Below, piece by piece: positions 24,880 to 34,348 of a DNA stretch of 64,000 bases; within the stretch, counting starts at the first letter, position 1; every line of letters starts with the position of its first letter. The DNA comes from Xenophilus sp003671765 (lineage in GTDB: Bacteria; Pseudomonadota; Gammaproteobacteria; Burkholderiales; Burkholderiaceae_C). Below the pieces are notes generated by a model that saw only the letters and a list, made by a program, of their open reading frames with translations, did not search any database and had not been told where the DNA came from. The translations under genes were made by a program, and so were the position numbers. The stretch is taken from positions 4,588,001-4,652,000 of the forward strand of contig CP166702.1 in assembly GCA_051414805.1 (NCBI GenBank), written 5' to 3'.

Positions 24880-25004
24880 CGGACATCCGTACGCGAAGGG
24901 CGCGAAGGTTTCGCGAAGGACGCGAAAGATGCCCATGAAAATGATTTTCGAGTTCCTTTCGCGACCTTCGCGTGACTTTCGCGTCCTTCGCGTACGGCAG
25001 TCCG
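24880..25004. repeat. CGGAC-palindrome element, copy 1 (dppB-dppC gap)
   Basis: This 125-bp near-perfect inverted repeat starts 2 bp after the dppB-like stop and ends 12 bp before the next ATG. The left arm (CGGAC, then CCGTACGCGAAGG, then three more CGCGAA units) matches the complement of the right arm at 42 of 49 positions. Units begin at 24892, 24901, 24912 and 24921. It lies in transcribed DNA and would form a long RNA hairpin. Confidence 0.85.
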
Positions 25005-25016
25005 AATCCTGAACCC

Positions 25017-25886
25017 ATGAACACCCTCACCCTCGCCAGCCCGCGCACCGCCCCCGGCTTCTGGCAACGCGCCCTGCGACATCGCAGCTTCGTCATCGGC
25101 GGCGTGCTGACGCTGCTGCTCGTCGCGGCTGCGGCCGTGTCGTACCTGTGGACGCCCTGGTCGCCTTACGAGATGGACATGGCGGCCAAGATGCAGTCGC
25201 CCTCGGCGCGGCACTGGCTCGGCACCGACGCCTTCGGGCGCGACGTGGCCTCGCTGCTGCTGGTGGGCGCACGCGCGTCGATCCTGGTGGGCGTGATCGC
25301 CGTGGGCATCGGCCTGGTGGTCGGCACGGCCCTGGGCCTGCTGGCGGCGGCGCGGCGCGGCTGGGTCGAGGAGGCCATCATGCGCCTGACCGACTTCTCG
25401 CTCGCCTTTCCCGCCATCCTCTCGGCCATCATGCTCACGGCCGTGTTCGGCGCCGGCATCGTCAACGCGATCATCGCCATCGGCATCTACAACATCCCGA
25501 CGTTTGCGCGCATCACGCGCGCGTCGGCCAACGCGATCTGGTCGCGCGAGTACATCGCCGCCGCGCGCGCCTGCGGCAAGGGGCCCTTCGCCATCACGAT
25601 GCAGCACGTGCTGCCCAACATCTCGGCCGTGCTGATCGTGCAGATCACGATCCGCTTCGCCATCGCCATCCTGGCCGAGGCCGCGCTGTCGTACCTCGGC
25701 CTGGGCACGCAGCCGCCGCAGCCCTCGTGGGGCCGCATGCTGAGCGAGGCGCAGACGCTCATGTTCCAGCAGCCCCTGCTGGCCGTCTGGCCCGGCCTGG
25801 CCATCGCCTTCGCCGTGCTGGGCCTGAACCTGCTCGGCGACGGCCTGCGTGACCTGCTCGACCCGAAGCTGGCAAGGGCACGATGA
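25017..25886 (+). CDS. Dipeptide/oligopeptide-type ABC transporter permease (DppC-like)
   Basis: This 289-residue permease has an N-terminal cytoplasmic stretch and TM1 (FVIGGVLTLLLVAAAAV), the DppC motif HWLGTDAFGRDVAS near residue 70, then a five-helix core with the coupling segment SREYIAAARACGKGPFAI near 178 and GLGTQPPQPSWGRML near 236. The ATG at 25017 is preferred: the upstream in-frame ATG lies inside the palindromic element. No Shine-Dalgarno is visible. It works with the DppB-like partner. Confidence 0.93.
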   Translation: MNTLTLASPRTAPGFWQRALRHRSFVIGGVLTLLLVAAAAVSYLWTPWSPYEMDMAAKMQSPSARHWLGTDAFGRDVASLLLVGARASILVGVIAVGIGLVVGTALGLLAAARRGWVEEAIMRLTDFSLAFPAILSAIMLTAVFGAGIVNAIIAIGIYNIPTFARITRASANAIWSREYIAAARACGKGPFAITMQHVLPNISAVLIVQITIRFAIAILAEAALSYLGLGTQPPQPSWGRMLSEAQTLMFQQPLLAVWPGLAIAFAVLGLNLLGDGLRDLLDPKLARAR

Positions 25887-25890
25887 AATG

Positions 25891-26014
25891 CGGACCTCCG
25901 TACGCGAAGAGCGCGAAGCTTTCGCGAAGGACGCAAAAAATTCAATGACATTCCTTTCAGGTCTTCTTTCGCGCTCTTCGCGTGACCTTCGCGCCCTTCG
26001 CGTACGGCTGTCCG
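25891..26014. repeat. CGGAC-palindrome element, copy 2 (dppC-dppD gap)
   Basis: This 124-bp element starts 4 bp after the dppC-like stop and ends 10 bp before the next ATG. Ends are CGGAC...GTCCG, and the arms carry CGTACGCGAAG and repeated CGCGAAG units. The centre differs from copy 1, with only the arms conserved. Confidence 0.85.
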
Positions 26015-26024
26015 CTTTCTGACC

Positions 26025-27023
26025 ATGCCCCTCCTCGAAGTCAACGACCTCCACATCGGCCTGCAGACGCAGCGCGGACCCGCCGAGGCGGTACGCGGCA
26101 TCAGCTTCTCGCTCGAACGCGGCGAGACGCTGGGCATCGTGGGCGAATCCGGCTGCGGCAAGTCGATCACCGTCATGTCGCTCATGGGCCTGCTGCCTGC
26201 GAACGCGAAGGTCACGGGCAGCATCCGCTTCGACGGCCAGGAACTCGTGGGCCTGCCCGACAAGGCCCTGTGCCAGGTGCGCGGCAACCGCATCGGCATG
26301 ATCTTCCAGGAGCCGATGACGGCACTGAACCCGGTGCACACCATCGCGCGCCAGGTCGGGGAGCCGCTGCGCCTGCACCGCGGGCTCTCGGCGGCCGATG
26401 CGCGCAAGGAGGTGCTGGCGCTGCTGGAGCGCGTGGGCATTCCCGACGCGGCGGCCAAGCTCGACGCCTACCCGCACCAGTTCTCGGGCGGGCAGCGCCA
26501 GCGCATCGGCATCGCGATGGCGCTGGCCTGCGGGCCCGACCTGCTGATCGCCGACGAGCCCACCACCGCGCTCGACGTCACCATCCAGAAGCAGATCCTC
26601 GACCTCATCCGCGGCCTGGTCGAGGAACGCGGCATGGCGATGATCCTGATCTCGCACGACCTCGGCGTGATCGCCAACAACGTGTCGCGCATGCTCGTCA
26701 TGTACGGCGGCAGCGTGGTCGAGAGCGGCCCGACCGGCGCCGTTTTCGCCGAGCGCGCCCATCCCTACACCCAGGGCCTGTTCGCCGCGCGCCCGGTGCT
26801 GGGCGCCCCACGCGGCGGGCGCCTGGCCACCATCCGCGGCAGCGTGCCCGAACTGGTCGACCTGCCGCCCGGCTGCCCCTTCGCGGGCCGCTGCCGCTTC
26901 ACCATCGACGCCTGCCACACCACGCCGCCACCGCCGACGCCGCTGGCGCACGGGCATCAGGTGCGTTGCATCCGGCTCGACGCGGTGGCCGCCGAAGCCG
27001 CGGGGCAGGAGGTCGCGGCATGA
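26025..27023 (+). CDS. Dipeptide-type ABC transporter ATPase (DppD-like)
   Basis: This 332-residue ATPase has Walker A GESGCGKS (~37-44), Q-loop FQEPMTALNP, signature FSGGQRQR, Walker B LLIADEPTTALD and H-loop ISHD. The C-terminal extension PPGCPFAGRCRFTIDAC is the oligopeptide-transporter domain that in some members binds an iron-sulphur cluster. It pairs with the DppF-like ATPase downstream. The Dpp-type gene order B-C-D-F is intact. No Shine-Dalgarno is seen; the palindromic element ends just before the start. Confidence 0.94.
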   Translation: MPLLEVNDLHIGLQTQRGPAEAVRGISFSLERGETLGIVGESGCGKSITVMSLMGLLPANAKVTGSIRFDGQELVGLPDKALCQVRGNRIGMIFQEPMTALNPVHTIARQVGEPLRLHRGLSAADARKEVLALLERVGIPDAAAKLDAYPHQFSGGQRQRIGIAMALACGPDLLIADEPTTALDVTIQKQILDLIRGLVEERGMAMILISHDLGVIANNVSRMLVMYGGSVVESGPTGAVFAERAHPYTQGLFAARPVLGAPRGGRLATIRGSVPELVDLPPGCPFAGRCRFTIDACHTTPPPPTPLAHGHQVRCIRLDAVAAEAAGQEVAA

Positions 27024-27031
27024 GCGAGGTT

Positions 27032-27088
27032 GCGACCAATTCCGTAGCATCTTGCGCATGCGGGACGGGCGCTACGGGCACTTTTGAT
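27032..27088 (+). repeat. ATAGC-type repeat, copy D (diverged)
   Basis: The head GCGACCAATTCCGTAGC (17 nt) and a tail with TTGCGC, GGGACGGGCGCT and GGGCACTTTT align with the family. It lies in the gap between the two ATPase genes, directly before palindromic element copy 3. It is the most diverged copy. Confidence 0.5.
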
Positions 27089-27101
27089 TAAAAAATGAAG
27101 A

Positions 27102-27223
27102 CGGACATCCGTACGCGAAGGGCGCGAAGGTTTCGCGAAGAACGCAAAAAATCCATGGAAACTTTTCGGATTCCCTTTCGCGCCCTTCGCGTGATCTCTG
27201 CGTCCTTCGCGTACGGCTGCCCG
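27102..27223. repeat. CGGAC-palindrome element, copy 3 (dppD-dppF gap)
   Basis: This 122-bp inverted repeat has a left end CGGACATCCGTACGCGAAGG and a right end CCTTCGCGTACGGCTGCCCG, where the last bases have mutated from GTCCG. It ends 17 bp before the dppF-like ATG. The sequence between the element and the ATG (CTTTCTGAACC) resembles that after copy 2. Confidence 0.85.
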
Positions 27224-27240
27224 CTCCCGCTTTCTGAACC

Positions 27241-28059
<819 letters not shown>

Positions 28060-28204
28060 GCGCCGCGGCGGCTTCGGATGTTTGCGTCATAAGCACGAGG
28101 TTGCGGCGCGGGCCTGCCTTCGCGCAAGATGCCGGTGGCCCGCGGCCGCGGGGGCACGCCCCGGGTCCCGCGGTGTCCGTCCCATCGACCACGCAAGGAC
28201 CGAC

Positions 28205-29701
28205 GTGCTGCAACGACGCACCTTCATCGCCACCGCGGCCAGCGCCGCCACCCTCTCATTCGGCTTGCCGGCCACGGCGCAGACCCGCCGCAAGGACAGC
28301 CTGGTGCTCGCCCTCACGCTGGAGCCGACCGGCCTGGACCCGACCGCCAAGGCCGGCGCGGAGATCTCGGAGGTGGTGCTCTACAACGTCTTCGAGACGC
28401 TCACCAAGATCCAGTCCGACGGCAGCGTCAAGCCGCTGCTGGCCGAGACCTGGGAAGTCTCGCCCGACCTGAAGACCACCACCTTCCGCCTGCGCAAGGG
28501 CGTGAAGTTCAGCAACGGCGAGCCTTTCGATGCGCAGGCCGTGAAGTTCAGCTTCGACCGCGCGGCCGCCGCCGGCAGCACCAACAAGGACCGGCGCACC
28601 TTCACCAACCTGAAGGCCCAGGTGGTCGATGCCCACACGGTCGTGCTCATCAGCCAGGAGATCGAACCCGACCTGCTGTTCCTGCTGGGCCAGGCTTCCG
28701 CCATCATCGTCGAGCCCAAGAGCGCCGACACCAACGCCACCCAACCCGTGGGCACCGGCCCCTACCGGCTCGAGGCCTGGAACAAGGGCAACACCATCGT
28801 GCTGGCGAAGCGCGACGACTGGCGGCAGCCCGACACCATCGCCATCCGCCGCGTGAGCTTCCGCTTCATCTCCGAGCCGGCCGCGCAGGTGGCCGCGCTC
28901 CTGGCCGGCGACGTGGACCTGTTCCCGCATGCCTCGGTCTCGCGCAGCCTGCCGCAGTTCCAGAACGACCGGCGCTTCCAGGTGCTCTTCAACGCCTCGC
29001 GCGGCAAGGCCATCCTGGCCATCAACCAGCGCCGCAAGCCGCTGGACGACGTGCGCGTGCGCCGGGCCCTGCTGGCGGCCATCGACCGCAAGGCGGTCAT
29101 CGAGGCCGCGATGGATGGGCGCGGCGTGCCCATCGGCAGCCACTACGTGCCCGGCGCGCCGGGCTACGTCGACACGCTGGGCATCAATCCCTACGACCCC
29201 GACAAGGCCAAGCGGCTGCTCGCCGAGGCCGGGGTGAAGACGCCGCTGGAGCTGAACTTCATCCTGCCGCCTCCGCCCTATGCGCGCCAGGGCGGCGAGC
29301 TCATCGCGGCGCAGCTCGCCAAGGTCGGCGTCAACGCCAGGCTGCAGAACGTCGAATGGGCCCAGTGGATCGGCAACACCTACGGCGGGGCCCACAACTA
29401 CGACCTGACGCTGATCCTGCACGTCGAGCCCTTCGACCTGGTGAACTACACCAAGCCCGACTACTACTGGGGTTACCGCTCGGAGAAATTCAACGAAGTG
29501 TTCGAGCGCACCCGCAGCAGCCCGCGCGAGGCCGACCGACTGCGCGCACTGGGCGAGGCCCAGCGCCTGCTGGCCGAGGACGCCGCCAACGGGTTCCTCT
29601 ACCAGCCGCAGTTCATCACCGTGGCGGCCCGCGGCCTGCGCGGGCTGTGGAAGGACCAGCCCATCTTCGCCAACGACCTGTCGGCCCTGTCCTGGGGCTG
29701 A
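28205..29701 (+). CDS. Periplasmic binding protein, SBP family 5 (paralog 1)
   Basis: This 498-residue binding protein delivers peptides or similar solutes to the transporter. It starts with GTG after AAGGA. The signal peptide has RRTFIATAASAATLSFGLPA and cleavage near ATAQ. The mature protein begins DSLVLALTLEPTGLDPT, with EVVLYNVFETLTKI and VGTGPYRLEAWNKGN typical of the family. It is strongly similar along its whole length to the next gene, so the two are a tandem duplication. Residues differ at many ligand-lobe positions, so their ligands may differ. Confidence 0.93.
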   Translation: MLQRRTFIATAASAATLSFGLPATAQTRRKDSLVLALTLEPTGLDPTAKAGAEISEVVLYNVFETLTKIQSDGSVKPLLAETWEVSPDLKTTTFRLRKGVKFSNGEPFDAQAVKFSFDRAAAAGSTNKDRRTFTNLKAQVVDAHTVVLISQEIEPDLLFLLGQASAIIVEPKSADTNATQPVGTGPYRLEAWNKGNTIVLAKRDDWRQPDTIAIRRVSFRFISEPAAQVAALLAGDVDLFPHASVSRSLPQFQNDRRFQVLFNASRGKAILAINQRRKPLDDVRVRRALLAAIDRKAVIEAAMDGRGVPIGSHYVPGAPGYVDTLGINPYDPDKAKRLLAEAGVKTPLELNFILPPPPYARQGGELIAAQLAKVGVNARLQNVEWAQWIGNTYGGAHNYDLTLILHVEPFDLVNYTKPDYYWGYRSEKFNEVFERTRSSPREADRLRALGEAQRLLAEDAANGFLYQPQFITVAARGLRGLWKDQPIFANDLSALSWG

Positions 29702-29898
29702 ACGGCACGCCTGCGCCCCGCCTTGGGGAACGTCCCGAGGGAACGGGGCCCCGGCGCCCAGCACGGTGCGCCTTCGCTGCGAGAGAATGCGCGGCGGCAT
29801 GGCATCGTTCCTGCTGCATGGCCGCCCTCGGCGTGCCTCGCCGGCGGCCTCGATGGCTGCTCCGCGTCCACGCTTCATCCCTTCGGAGATCACTCGCT

Positions 29899-31389
29899 AT
29901 GTTGAACCGCCGCACCCTTCTTCTCACCGGCAGCGCCACCGCCGCGCTCGCCACGCCGCTGGCCGGCCTGGCGCAGGGAAGGAAGGACGCCATGGTGCTG
30001 GGCATGACGCTCGAACCGCCGGGCCTGGACCCGACCGCCAACGCCGCCTCGGCCATCGGCGAGATCGTGCTCTACAACATCATGGAGACGCTCACCAAGA
30101 TCAACGCCGACGGCAGCGTGTCGCCGCTGCTGGCCGAAAGCTGGGAGATCTCGCCCGACCTGAAGACCTACACCTTCAAGCTGCGGCAGGGCATCACCTT
30201 CCAGAACGGCGAGCCCTTCAACGCCGAGGCCGTGAAGTTCAGCTTCGAGCGCGCCGGCGGCGAGAAGAGCACCAACAAGGACAAGCGCACCTTCGCCAAC
30301 TTCTCGGTGCAGGCGGTGGACGCCCACACCGTGGTCGTGATCAACAAGGAGATCGACCCCGACCTGCCCTTCATCCTGGGCCAGGCGACGGCCGTGATCG
30401 TCGAGCCCAAGAGTGCCGGCAGCAACGCCACGCAGCCCGTGGGCACCGGCCCCTACAAGCTCGACAGCTGGGCCAAGGGCTCCTCGCTGGTGGTCAGCCG
30501 CTGGCCGGGCTACAAGGGCGTGCAGAAGCCCAAGCTGCAGAAGGTCACCTTCCGCTTCATCTCCGACCCGGCGGCGCAGGCCGCGTCGCTGCTGGCCGGC
30601 GACGTCGACGCCTTCCCGCGCATCGCCACGCGCGTGGTGCCGCAGTTCAAGATGAACCCGCAGTTCCAGGTCATCCTGGGCGGCTCGCGGGCCAAGACCA
30701 TCCTTGCGATCAACGAGCGCAAGAAGCCGCTGGACGACGTGCGGGTGCGCCGCGCCATCCTGGCGGCCATCGACCGCAAGGCCGTGATCGAAGGCGCCGC
30801 CGACGGCTTCGGCACGCCCATCGGCAGCCACTACGTGCCCGGCGCGCCCGGCTACGTCGACACCACGGCCGTGAACCCCTTCGACATCGAGAAGGCCAAG
30901 AAGCTGCTGGCCGAGGCCGGCGTGAAGACGCCGCTCGAACTGACCATGACCCTGCCCCCGCCGCCTTACGCGCGCCAGGGCGGCGAAGTGATCGTGGCCC
31001 AGCTCGCGAAGATCGGCATCAACGTGAAGATCCAGAACGTCGAATGGGCGCAGTGGCTCAGCGGCACCTACGGCGGCGGCTTCAACTACGACCTCACGAT
31101 CGTCTCGCACGTCGAGCCCTTCGACCTGGGCAACTACGCCAAGCCCGACTACTACTGGGGCTACAACAACAAGGCCTTCCAGGCGCTGTACGACAAGATC
31201 AAGACCACCGGCAACGCGACGGAGCGCAACAAGCTGCTGGGCGACGCGCAGCGGCTGCTGGCCAACGACGCGGCCAACGGCTTCCTGTTCCAGCCGACCT
31301 TCCCGATCATCGCGAAGAAGACCGTCAAGGGGCTGTGGACGGCGATGCCGATCTCGGCCAACGAGCTGGCCGCGCTGTCGTGGTCCTGA
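29899..31389 (+). CDS. Periplasmic binding protein, SBP family 5 (paralog 2)
   Basis: This 496-residue protein starts ATG after GGAGA. Its signal peptide is LNRRTLLLTGSATAALATPL with cleavage near GLAQ. Long blocks are identical or nearly so to the first paralog (for example KKPLDDVRVRRAILAAIDRK and IGSHYVPGAPGYVDT). Both carry the N-terminal double Arg of a possible Tat signal. The 197-bp gap before it has no CGGAC element and no recognisable gene. A strong terminator follows at 31423. Confidence 0.93.
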   Translation: MLNRRTLLLTGSATAALATPLAGLAQGRKDAMVLGMTLEPPGLDPTANAASAIGEIVLYNIMETLTKINADGSVSPLLAESWEISPDLKTYTFKLRQGITFQNGEPFNAEAVKFSFERAGGEKSTNKDKRTFANFSVQAVDAHTVVVINKEIDPDLPFILGQATAVIVEPKSAGSNATQPVGTGPYKLDSWAKGSSLVVSRWPGYKGVQKPKLQKVTFRFISDPAAQAASLLAGDVDAFPRIATRVVPQFKMNPQFQVILGGSRAKTILAINERKKPLDDVRVRRAILAAIDRKAVIEGAADGFGTPIGSHYVPGAPGYVDTTAVNPFDIEKAKKLLAEAGVKTPLELTMTLPPPPYARQGGEVIVAQLAKIGINVKIQNVEWAQWLSGTYGGGFNYDLTIVSHVEPFDLGNYAKPDYYWGYNNKAFQALYDKIKTTGNATERNKLLGDAQRLLANDAANGFLFQPTFPIIAKKTVKGLWTAMPISANELAALSWS

Positions 31390-31422
31390 GCCTCTTCCTG
31401 ACGGCCTGACTTCTGACCCATG

Positions 31423-31456
31423 CCGTGTTCCGCCGCCGCGGGACACGGCTTTTTTT
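31423..31456 (+). terminator. Rho-independent terminator after the ABC-transporter operon
   Basis: The stem CCGTGT-T-CC with GGGACACGG is followed by CTTTTTTT. It separates the binding proteins from the amidase gene, whose ATG lies only 12 bp further, so the amidase may depend on read-through or use a promoter within this segment. Confidence 0.8.
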
Positions 31457-31467
31457 CTTCGCACGCC

Positions 31468-32886
31468 ATGAACGCTGACACCGCCCGCCCGCTGCACGAC
31501 TGGAGCGCGGCCGAACTTTCCGACGCGTACCGTGCCGGCACGCTGTCGCCCGTCGACGCCACCCAGGCCGTGATCGACCACATCGAGCGCTGGGAGCCCG
31601 CCCTGCAGGCCACCTACCTCTACCGGCCCGACGCCGCACTGGCGCAGGCCCGCGCCAGCGAGGCCCGCTGGCAGCGCGGCGAAGCGCTCGGCCCGCTCGA
31701 CGGCGTGCCCGGCACATTGAAGGAGAACATCACCACGGCCGGCGATCCGATGCCCGCGGGCACCGCAGCAGTCGACCTGCGCCCGGCCGCCGCCGACGCC
31801 CCCGCTGCGGCGCGTCTCAAGGAAGCCGGCATGGTGCTCGTGAGCAAGACCACCATGCCCGACTTCGGCATGCTCTCCTCGGGGCTGTCGAGTTTCCACC
31901 GCCTGTCGCGCAACCCGTGGGATCTCGCCCGCACGCCCGGCGGATCCAGCGCCGGCGCCGGTGCGGCGGCGGCGGCCGGCTACGGGCCGCTGCACGTGGG
32001 CACCGACATCGGCGGCTCGCTGCGGCTGCCGGCCTCGTGGTGCGGCATCTTCACCCTCAAGCCCAGCCTGGGCCGCATCCCGCTGGACAACAGCTACACC
32101 GGCCGCGTGGCCGGCCCCATGACGCGCAGCGTGGCCGACGCAGCGCTGATGATGCAGGCGCTTGCCGTGCCCGATGCCCGCGACAGCATGGGACTGCCGG
32201 GACAGGACATCCCCTGGTCGCAGCACGACGTCGGGCCCGAGCACCTGCGCGGCCTGCGCATCGGCCTGTTGCTCGACGCCGGCTGCGGCCTCGCGGTCGA
32301 CCCCGAGATCGCCGCCGCGGTGCGCCACGCCGCCATCCTGTTCGAGCGCGCCGGTGCCAGCGTGCAGCCGATGCAGCCCTTCATGTCGCAGGCCATGCTC
32401 GACGGCATGGACCACTTCTGGCGCATGCGCTCCTTCGTCGACATGAAGGCGCTGCGGGCCGACCAGCGCGACAAGGTGCTGCCCTACATCCGTGCCTGGG
32501 CCGAGAGCGCGGCCGGCTTCTCAGGCGAGCACATGTTCCGCGCCGCGAGCCAGTTCCACGTCACGCGCGTGGCCACCGTGGCCGCCTGCGCGCGCTTCGA
32601 CTACGTGATCTCGCCGGTGTCGCCCAACATGCCGGCGCCGGCCGAGGACGCCTCGCCCACCAACGACCCGCTGCGCCCGTTGGAACACATCGGTTTCACC
32701 GTGCCCTTCAACATGTCGGAGCAGCCAGCCGCCTCGGTCAACTGCGGCTATTCGGCAGCGGGCCTGCCCATCGGCCTGCAGATCGCGGGACAGCGCTTCG
32801 ACGACCTGGGCGTGCTGAAAGTCGCGCGCGCCTTCGAGCAGATCCGCGGCGAACAGCGGCCGTGGCCGCAGCCGCCGATGGCGTAG
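31468..32886 (+). CDS. Amidase (amidase signature family)
   Basis: This 472-residue hydrolase has the Ser-cisSer-Lys triad: Lys in GTLKENIT (~87), the glycine-serine stretch TPGGSSAGAGAAAAAGYG (~160) and the nucleophile Ser in GTDIGGSLRLPA. SLGRIPLDNSYTGRVAGPMT follows. It hydrolyses amide bonds; the substrate is unknown. Its place behind a peptide-type importer suggests it acts on an imported amide or short peptide. There is no signal peptide. The long 5' extension to 31420 would start inside the terminator and is rejected. Confidence 0.92.
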   Translation: MNADTARPLHDWSAAELSDAYRAGTLSPVDATQAVIDHIERWEPALQATYLYRPDAALAQARASEARWQRGEALGPLDGVPGTLKENITTAGDPMPAGTAAVDLRPAAADAPAAARLKEAGMVLVSKTTMPDFGMLSSGLSSFHRLSRNPWDLARTPGGSSAGAGAAAAAGYGPLHVGTDIGGSLRLPASWCGIFTLKPSLGRIPLDNSYTGRVAGPMTRSVADAALMMQALAVPDARDSMGLPGQDIPWSQHDVGPEHLRGLRIGLLLDAGCGLAVDPEIAAAVRHAAILFERAGASVQPMQPFMSQAMLDGMDHFWRMRSFVDMKALRADQRDKVLPYIRAWAESAAGFSGEHMFRAASQFHVTRVATVAACARFDYVISPVSPNMPAPAEDASPTNDPLRPLEHIGFTVPFNMSEQPAASVNCGYSAAGLPIGLQIAGQRFDDLGVLKVARAFEQIRGEQRPWPQPPMA

Positions 32887-32910
32887 CGCCGTCGGCACGC
32901 GGGGGCGCGG

Positions 32911-33777
32911 CTAGGCCGCCAGCAGCGCCGCCAGTTCCTCGCGCACGCGGCCGACCAACGCGTCTTCGCCCTGGCGCGGCGGCAGCACGTGGAAGGCGAC
33001 TTTCGGCAGCGCCGGCAGCCCGTGCGGCGCGGCCAGCGGCGCCACGCCGGGCCCCTGCGCCGATTCGTTGAGGCAGGCGATGCCGAGCCCCGCCGCCAGT
33101 GCCGACTGGAGCCCCGCCACGCCCGAAGCCACGTGCACGATGCTGTAGGGCACCTTGCGCCGGCGCAGCAGGCCCACGGTGAACTGGTGCAGCGCGCAGC
33201 TGTCGGGCAGCGCCAGCAGGCGCAGCGGCGCCCCGCGCTCCGGCCGCACACCGGGGGCCGCCATCCATCGCAAGGCCTCCTGCCGCAGGAGGGCCCCGGT
33301 GGCACGCGCCGGCGCGCCTTGGCCCACGATGCGCATCGACACGCCGACGTCGTGCTCGCCCTGCGCATAGGCGGCCTCGACCTCGCCGCTCTTTCGCACC
33401 GTGACGTGCAGCCGTAGCTGCGGGTACTGCGCACCCAGCCGCGCCAGCAGTCGCGCGAGGTCGGCCGGCCGGTAGTAGTCGGTGATGCCCAGGCGCAGCT
33501 CGCCCCGCATCGCCACGCCGTGCAGGTCGCGCCAGGCCTCGTCGCTCAGCGCGAGCAGGCGACGCGCATGGGCCAGCAGGCGCTCGCCCGCGGGCGTCGG
33601 CGACACACCGGCCCTGCCGCGGTGGAGCAGCACCTGGCCGGCGCGCTCCTCCAGCTTGCGCAGCTGCTCGCTCGCGGCGGACTGCGAGAGGAACACGCGC
33701 GGCGCGCCGCCGGTGACGCTGCCCGCGTCGACCACGGCCACCAACGTGCGCAGCTGTTCGATGTCGAATCCCTGCAT
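32911..33777 (-). CDS. LysR-family transcriptional regulator
   Basis: This 288-residue regulator has an N-terminal winged helix (FDIEQLRTLVAVVDAGSVTG, then SQSAASEQLRKLEERAG) and a C-terminal effector domain beginning GELRLGITDYYRPADLARLL. The HTH carries an atypical GGAPRVFLSQS segment. It is divergent from the tautomerase gene, with a perfect CCATCG-N7-CGATGG palindrome 8 bp from its start that is probably its operator. The ligand is not known. It may regulate itself and the tautomerase. Confidence 0.9.
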   Translation of the reverse strand: MQGFDIEQLRTLVAVVDAGSVTGGAPRVFLSQSAASEQLRKLEERAGQVLLHRGRAGVSPTPAGERLLAHARRLLALSDEAWRDLHGVAMRGELRLGITDYYRPADLARLLARLGAQYPQLRLHVTVRKSGEVEAAYAQGEHDVGVSMRIVGQGAPARATGALLRQEALRWMAAPGVRPERGAPLRLLALPDSCALHQFTVGLLRRRKVPYSIVHVASGVAGLQSALAAGLGIACLNESAQGPGVAPLAAPHGLPALPKVAFHVLPPRQGEDALVGRVREELAALLAA

Positions 33778-33784
33778 CGTTTAT

Positions 33785-33803
33785 CCATCGGCAATTTCGA
33801 TGG
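33785..33803. promoter_or_regulatory. Perfect inverted repeat, probable LysR operator
   Basis: CCATCG-N7-CGATGG lies between the divergent LysR and tautomerase genes. A further half-site, CCGATGG, occurs at 33829-33835. Position and symmetry fit a LysR autoregulatory site. Confidence 0.6.
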
Positions 33804-33888
33804 AACACATTATTTATTCCCGTTTTACCGATGGCTACCCGGCGCCCAGAATGACCCCATCGTCATTCCACTCCCAAGGAGAAGCGCC

Positions 33889-34287
33889 ATGCCCCACATC
33901 GTCATCCACCTGTCCGGCGAACCCGATGCCGCCCTGGCCCGCCAAGCGGTCGCCGCCGTCGGAGAGCTCACGCAGCGCGTGCTGGGCAAGAAGCCCGAGG
34001 TCATCGCCACCACCGTGCACTTCATTCCGGCCGCGCTATGGTTCGTGGGCAGCCGTTCGCTGGCCGAGCAGCAGCGCAGCGCCTTCCACCTCGACATCAG
34101 CGTCACCGACGAGACCAACACCAAGGCCGAGAAGGCACGCTACCTGGCCGAGGTGCACGCCGCCTTCGAGCGGCTGCGGCCCGACCTGCACGAGGTGAGC
34201 TACGTGCACGTGATCGATGCGCGTGCCGCGGCCTATGGCTACGGTGGCCGCACGCAGGAGTTTCGGCACCAGGCGGCGGGCGTCTGA
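33889..34287 (+). CDS. Tautomerase-family protein
   Basis: This 132-residue protein starts MPHIVIHLSGEPD, placing Pro directly after the initiator Met as in 4-oxalocrotonate tautomerase enzymes, where Pro1 is the catalytic base. A double-length subunit (two beta-alpha-beta halves, the second around FHLDISVTDETNTKAEKARY) and the end AAAYGYGGRTQEFR match the larger tautomerase subgroup. AAGGAGA precedes the ATG. The substrate is unknown; the divergent LysR regulator probably controls it. Confidence 0.85.
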   Translation: MPHIVIHLSGEPDAALARQAVAAVGELTQRVLGKKPEVIATTVHFIPAALWFVGSRSLAEQQRSAFHLDISVTDETNTKAEKARYLAEVHAAFERLRPDLHEVSYVHVIDARAAAYGYGGRTQEFRHQAAGV

Positions 34288-34348
34288 CTGAAGAGGGCGA
34301 GAGCGCGCCGCGCGAGCCCGCGCCCGAGCCCGGGCGGGCCTCCTGCCC

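Noticed and set aside
24880..27223. CRISPR-like array in the dpp gaps
   Set aside because: Repeat units are only 7-8 bp with 1-3 bp between them, arranged as inverted arms, with no spacer-sized unique segments and no cas genes.
28060..28204. Extra gene between the DppF-like ATPase and the first binding protein
   Set aside because: The open frame there is only an upstream continuation of the binding-protein frame; AAGGA and a GTG at 28205 mark the real start.
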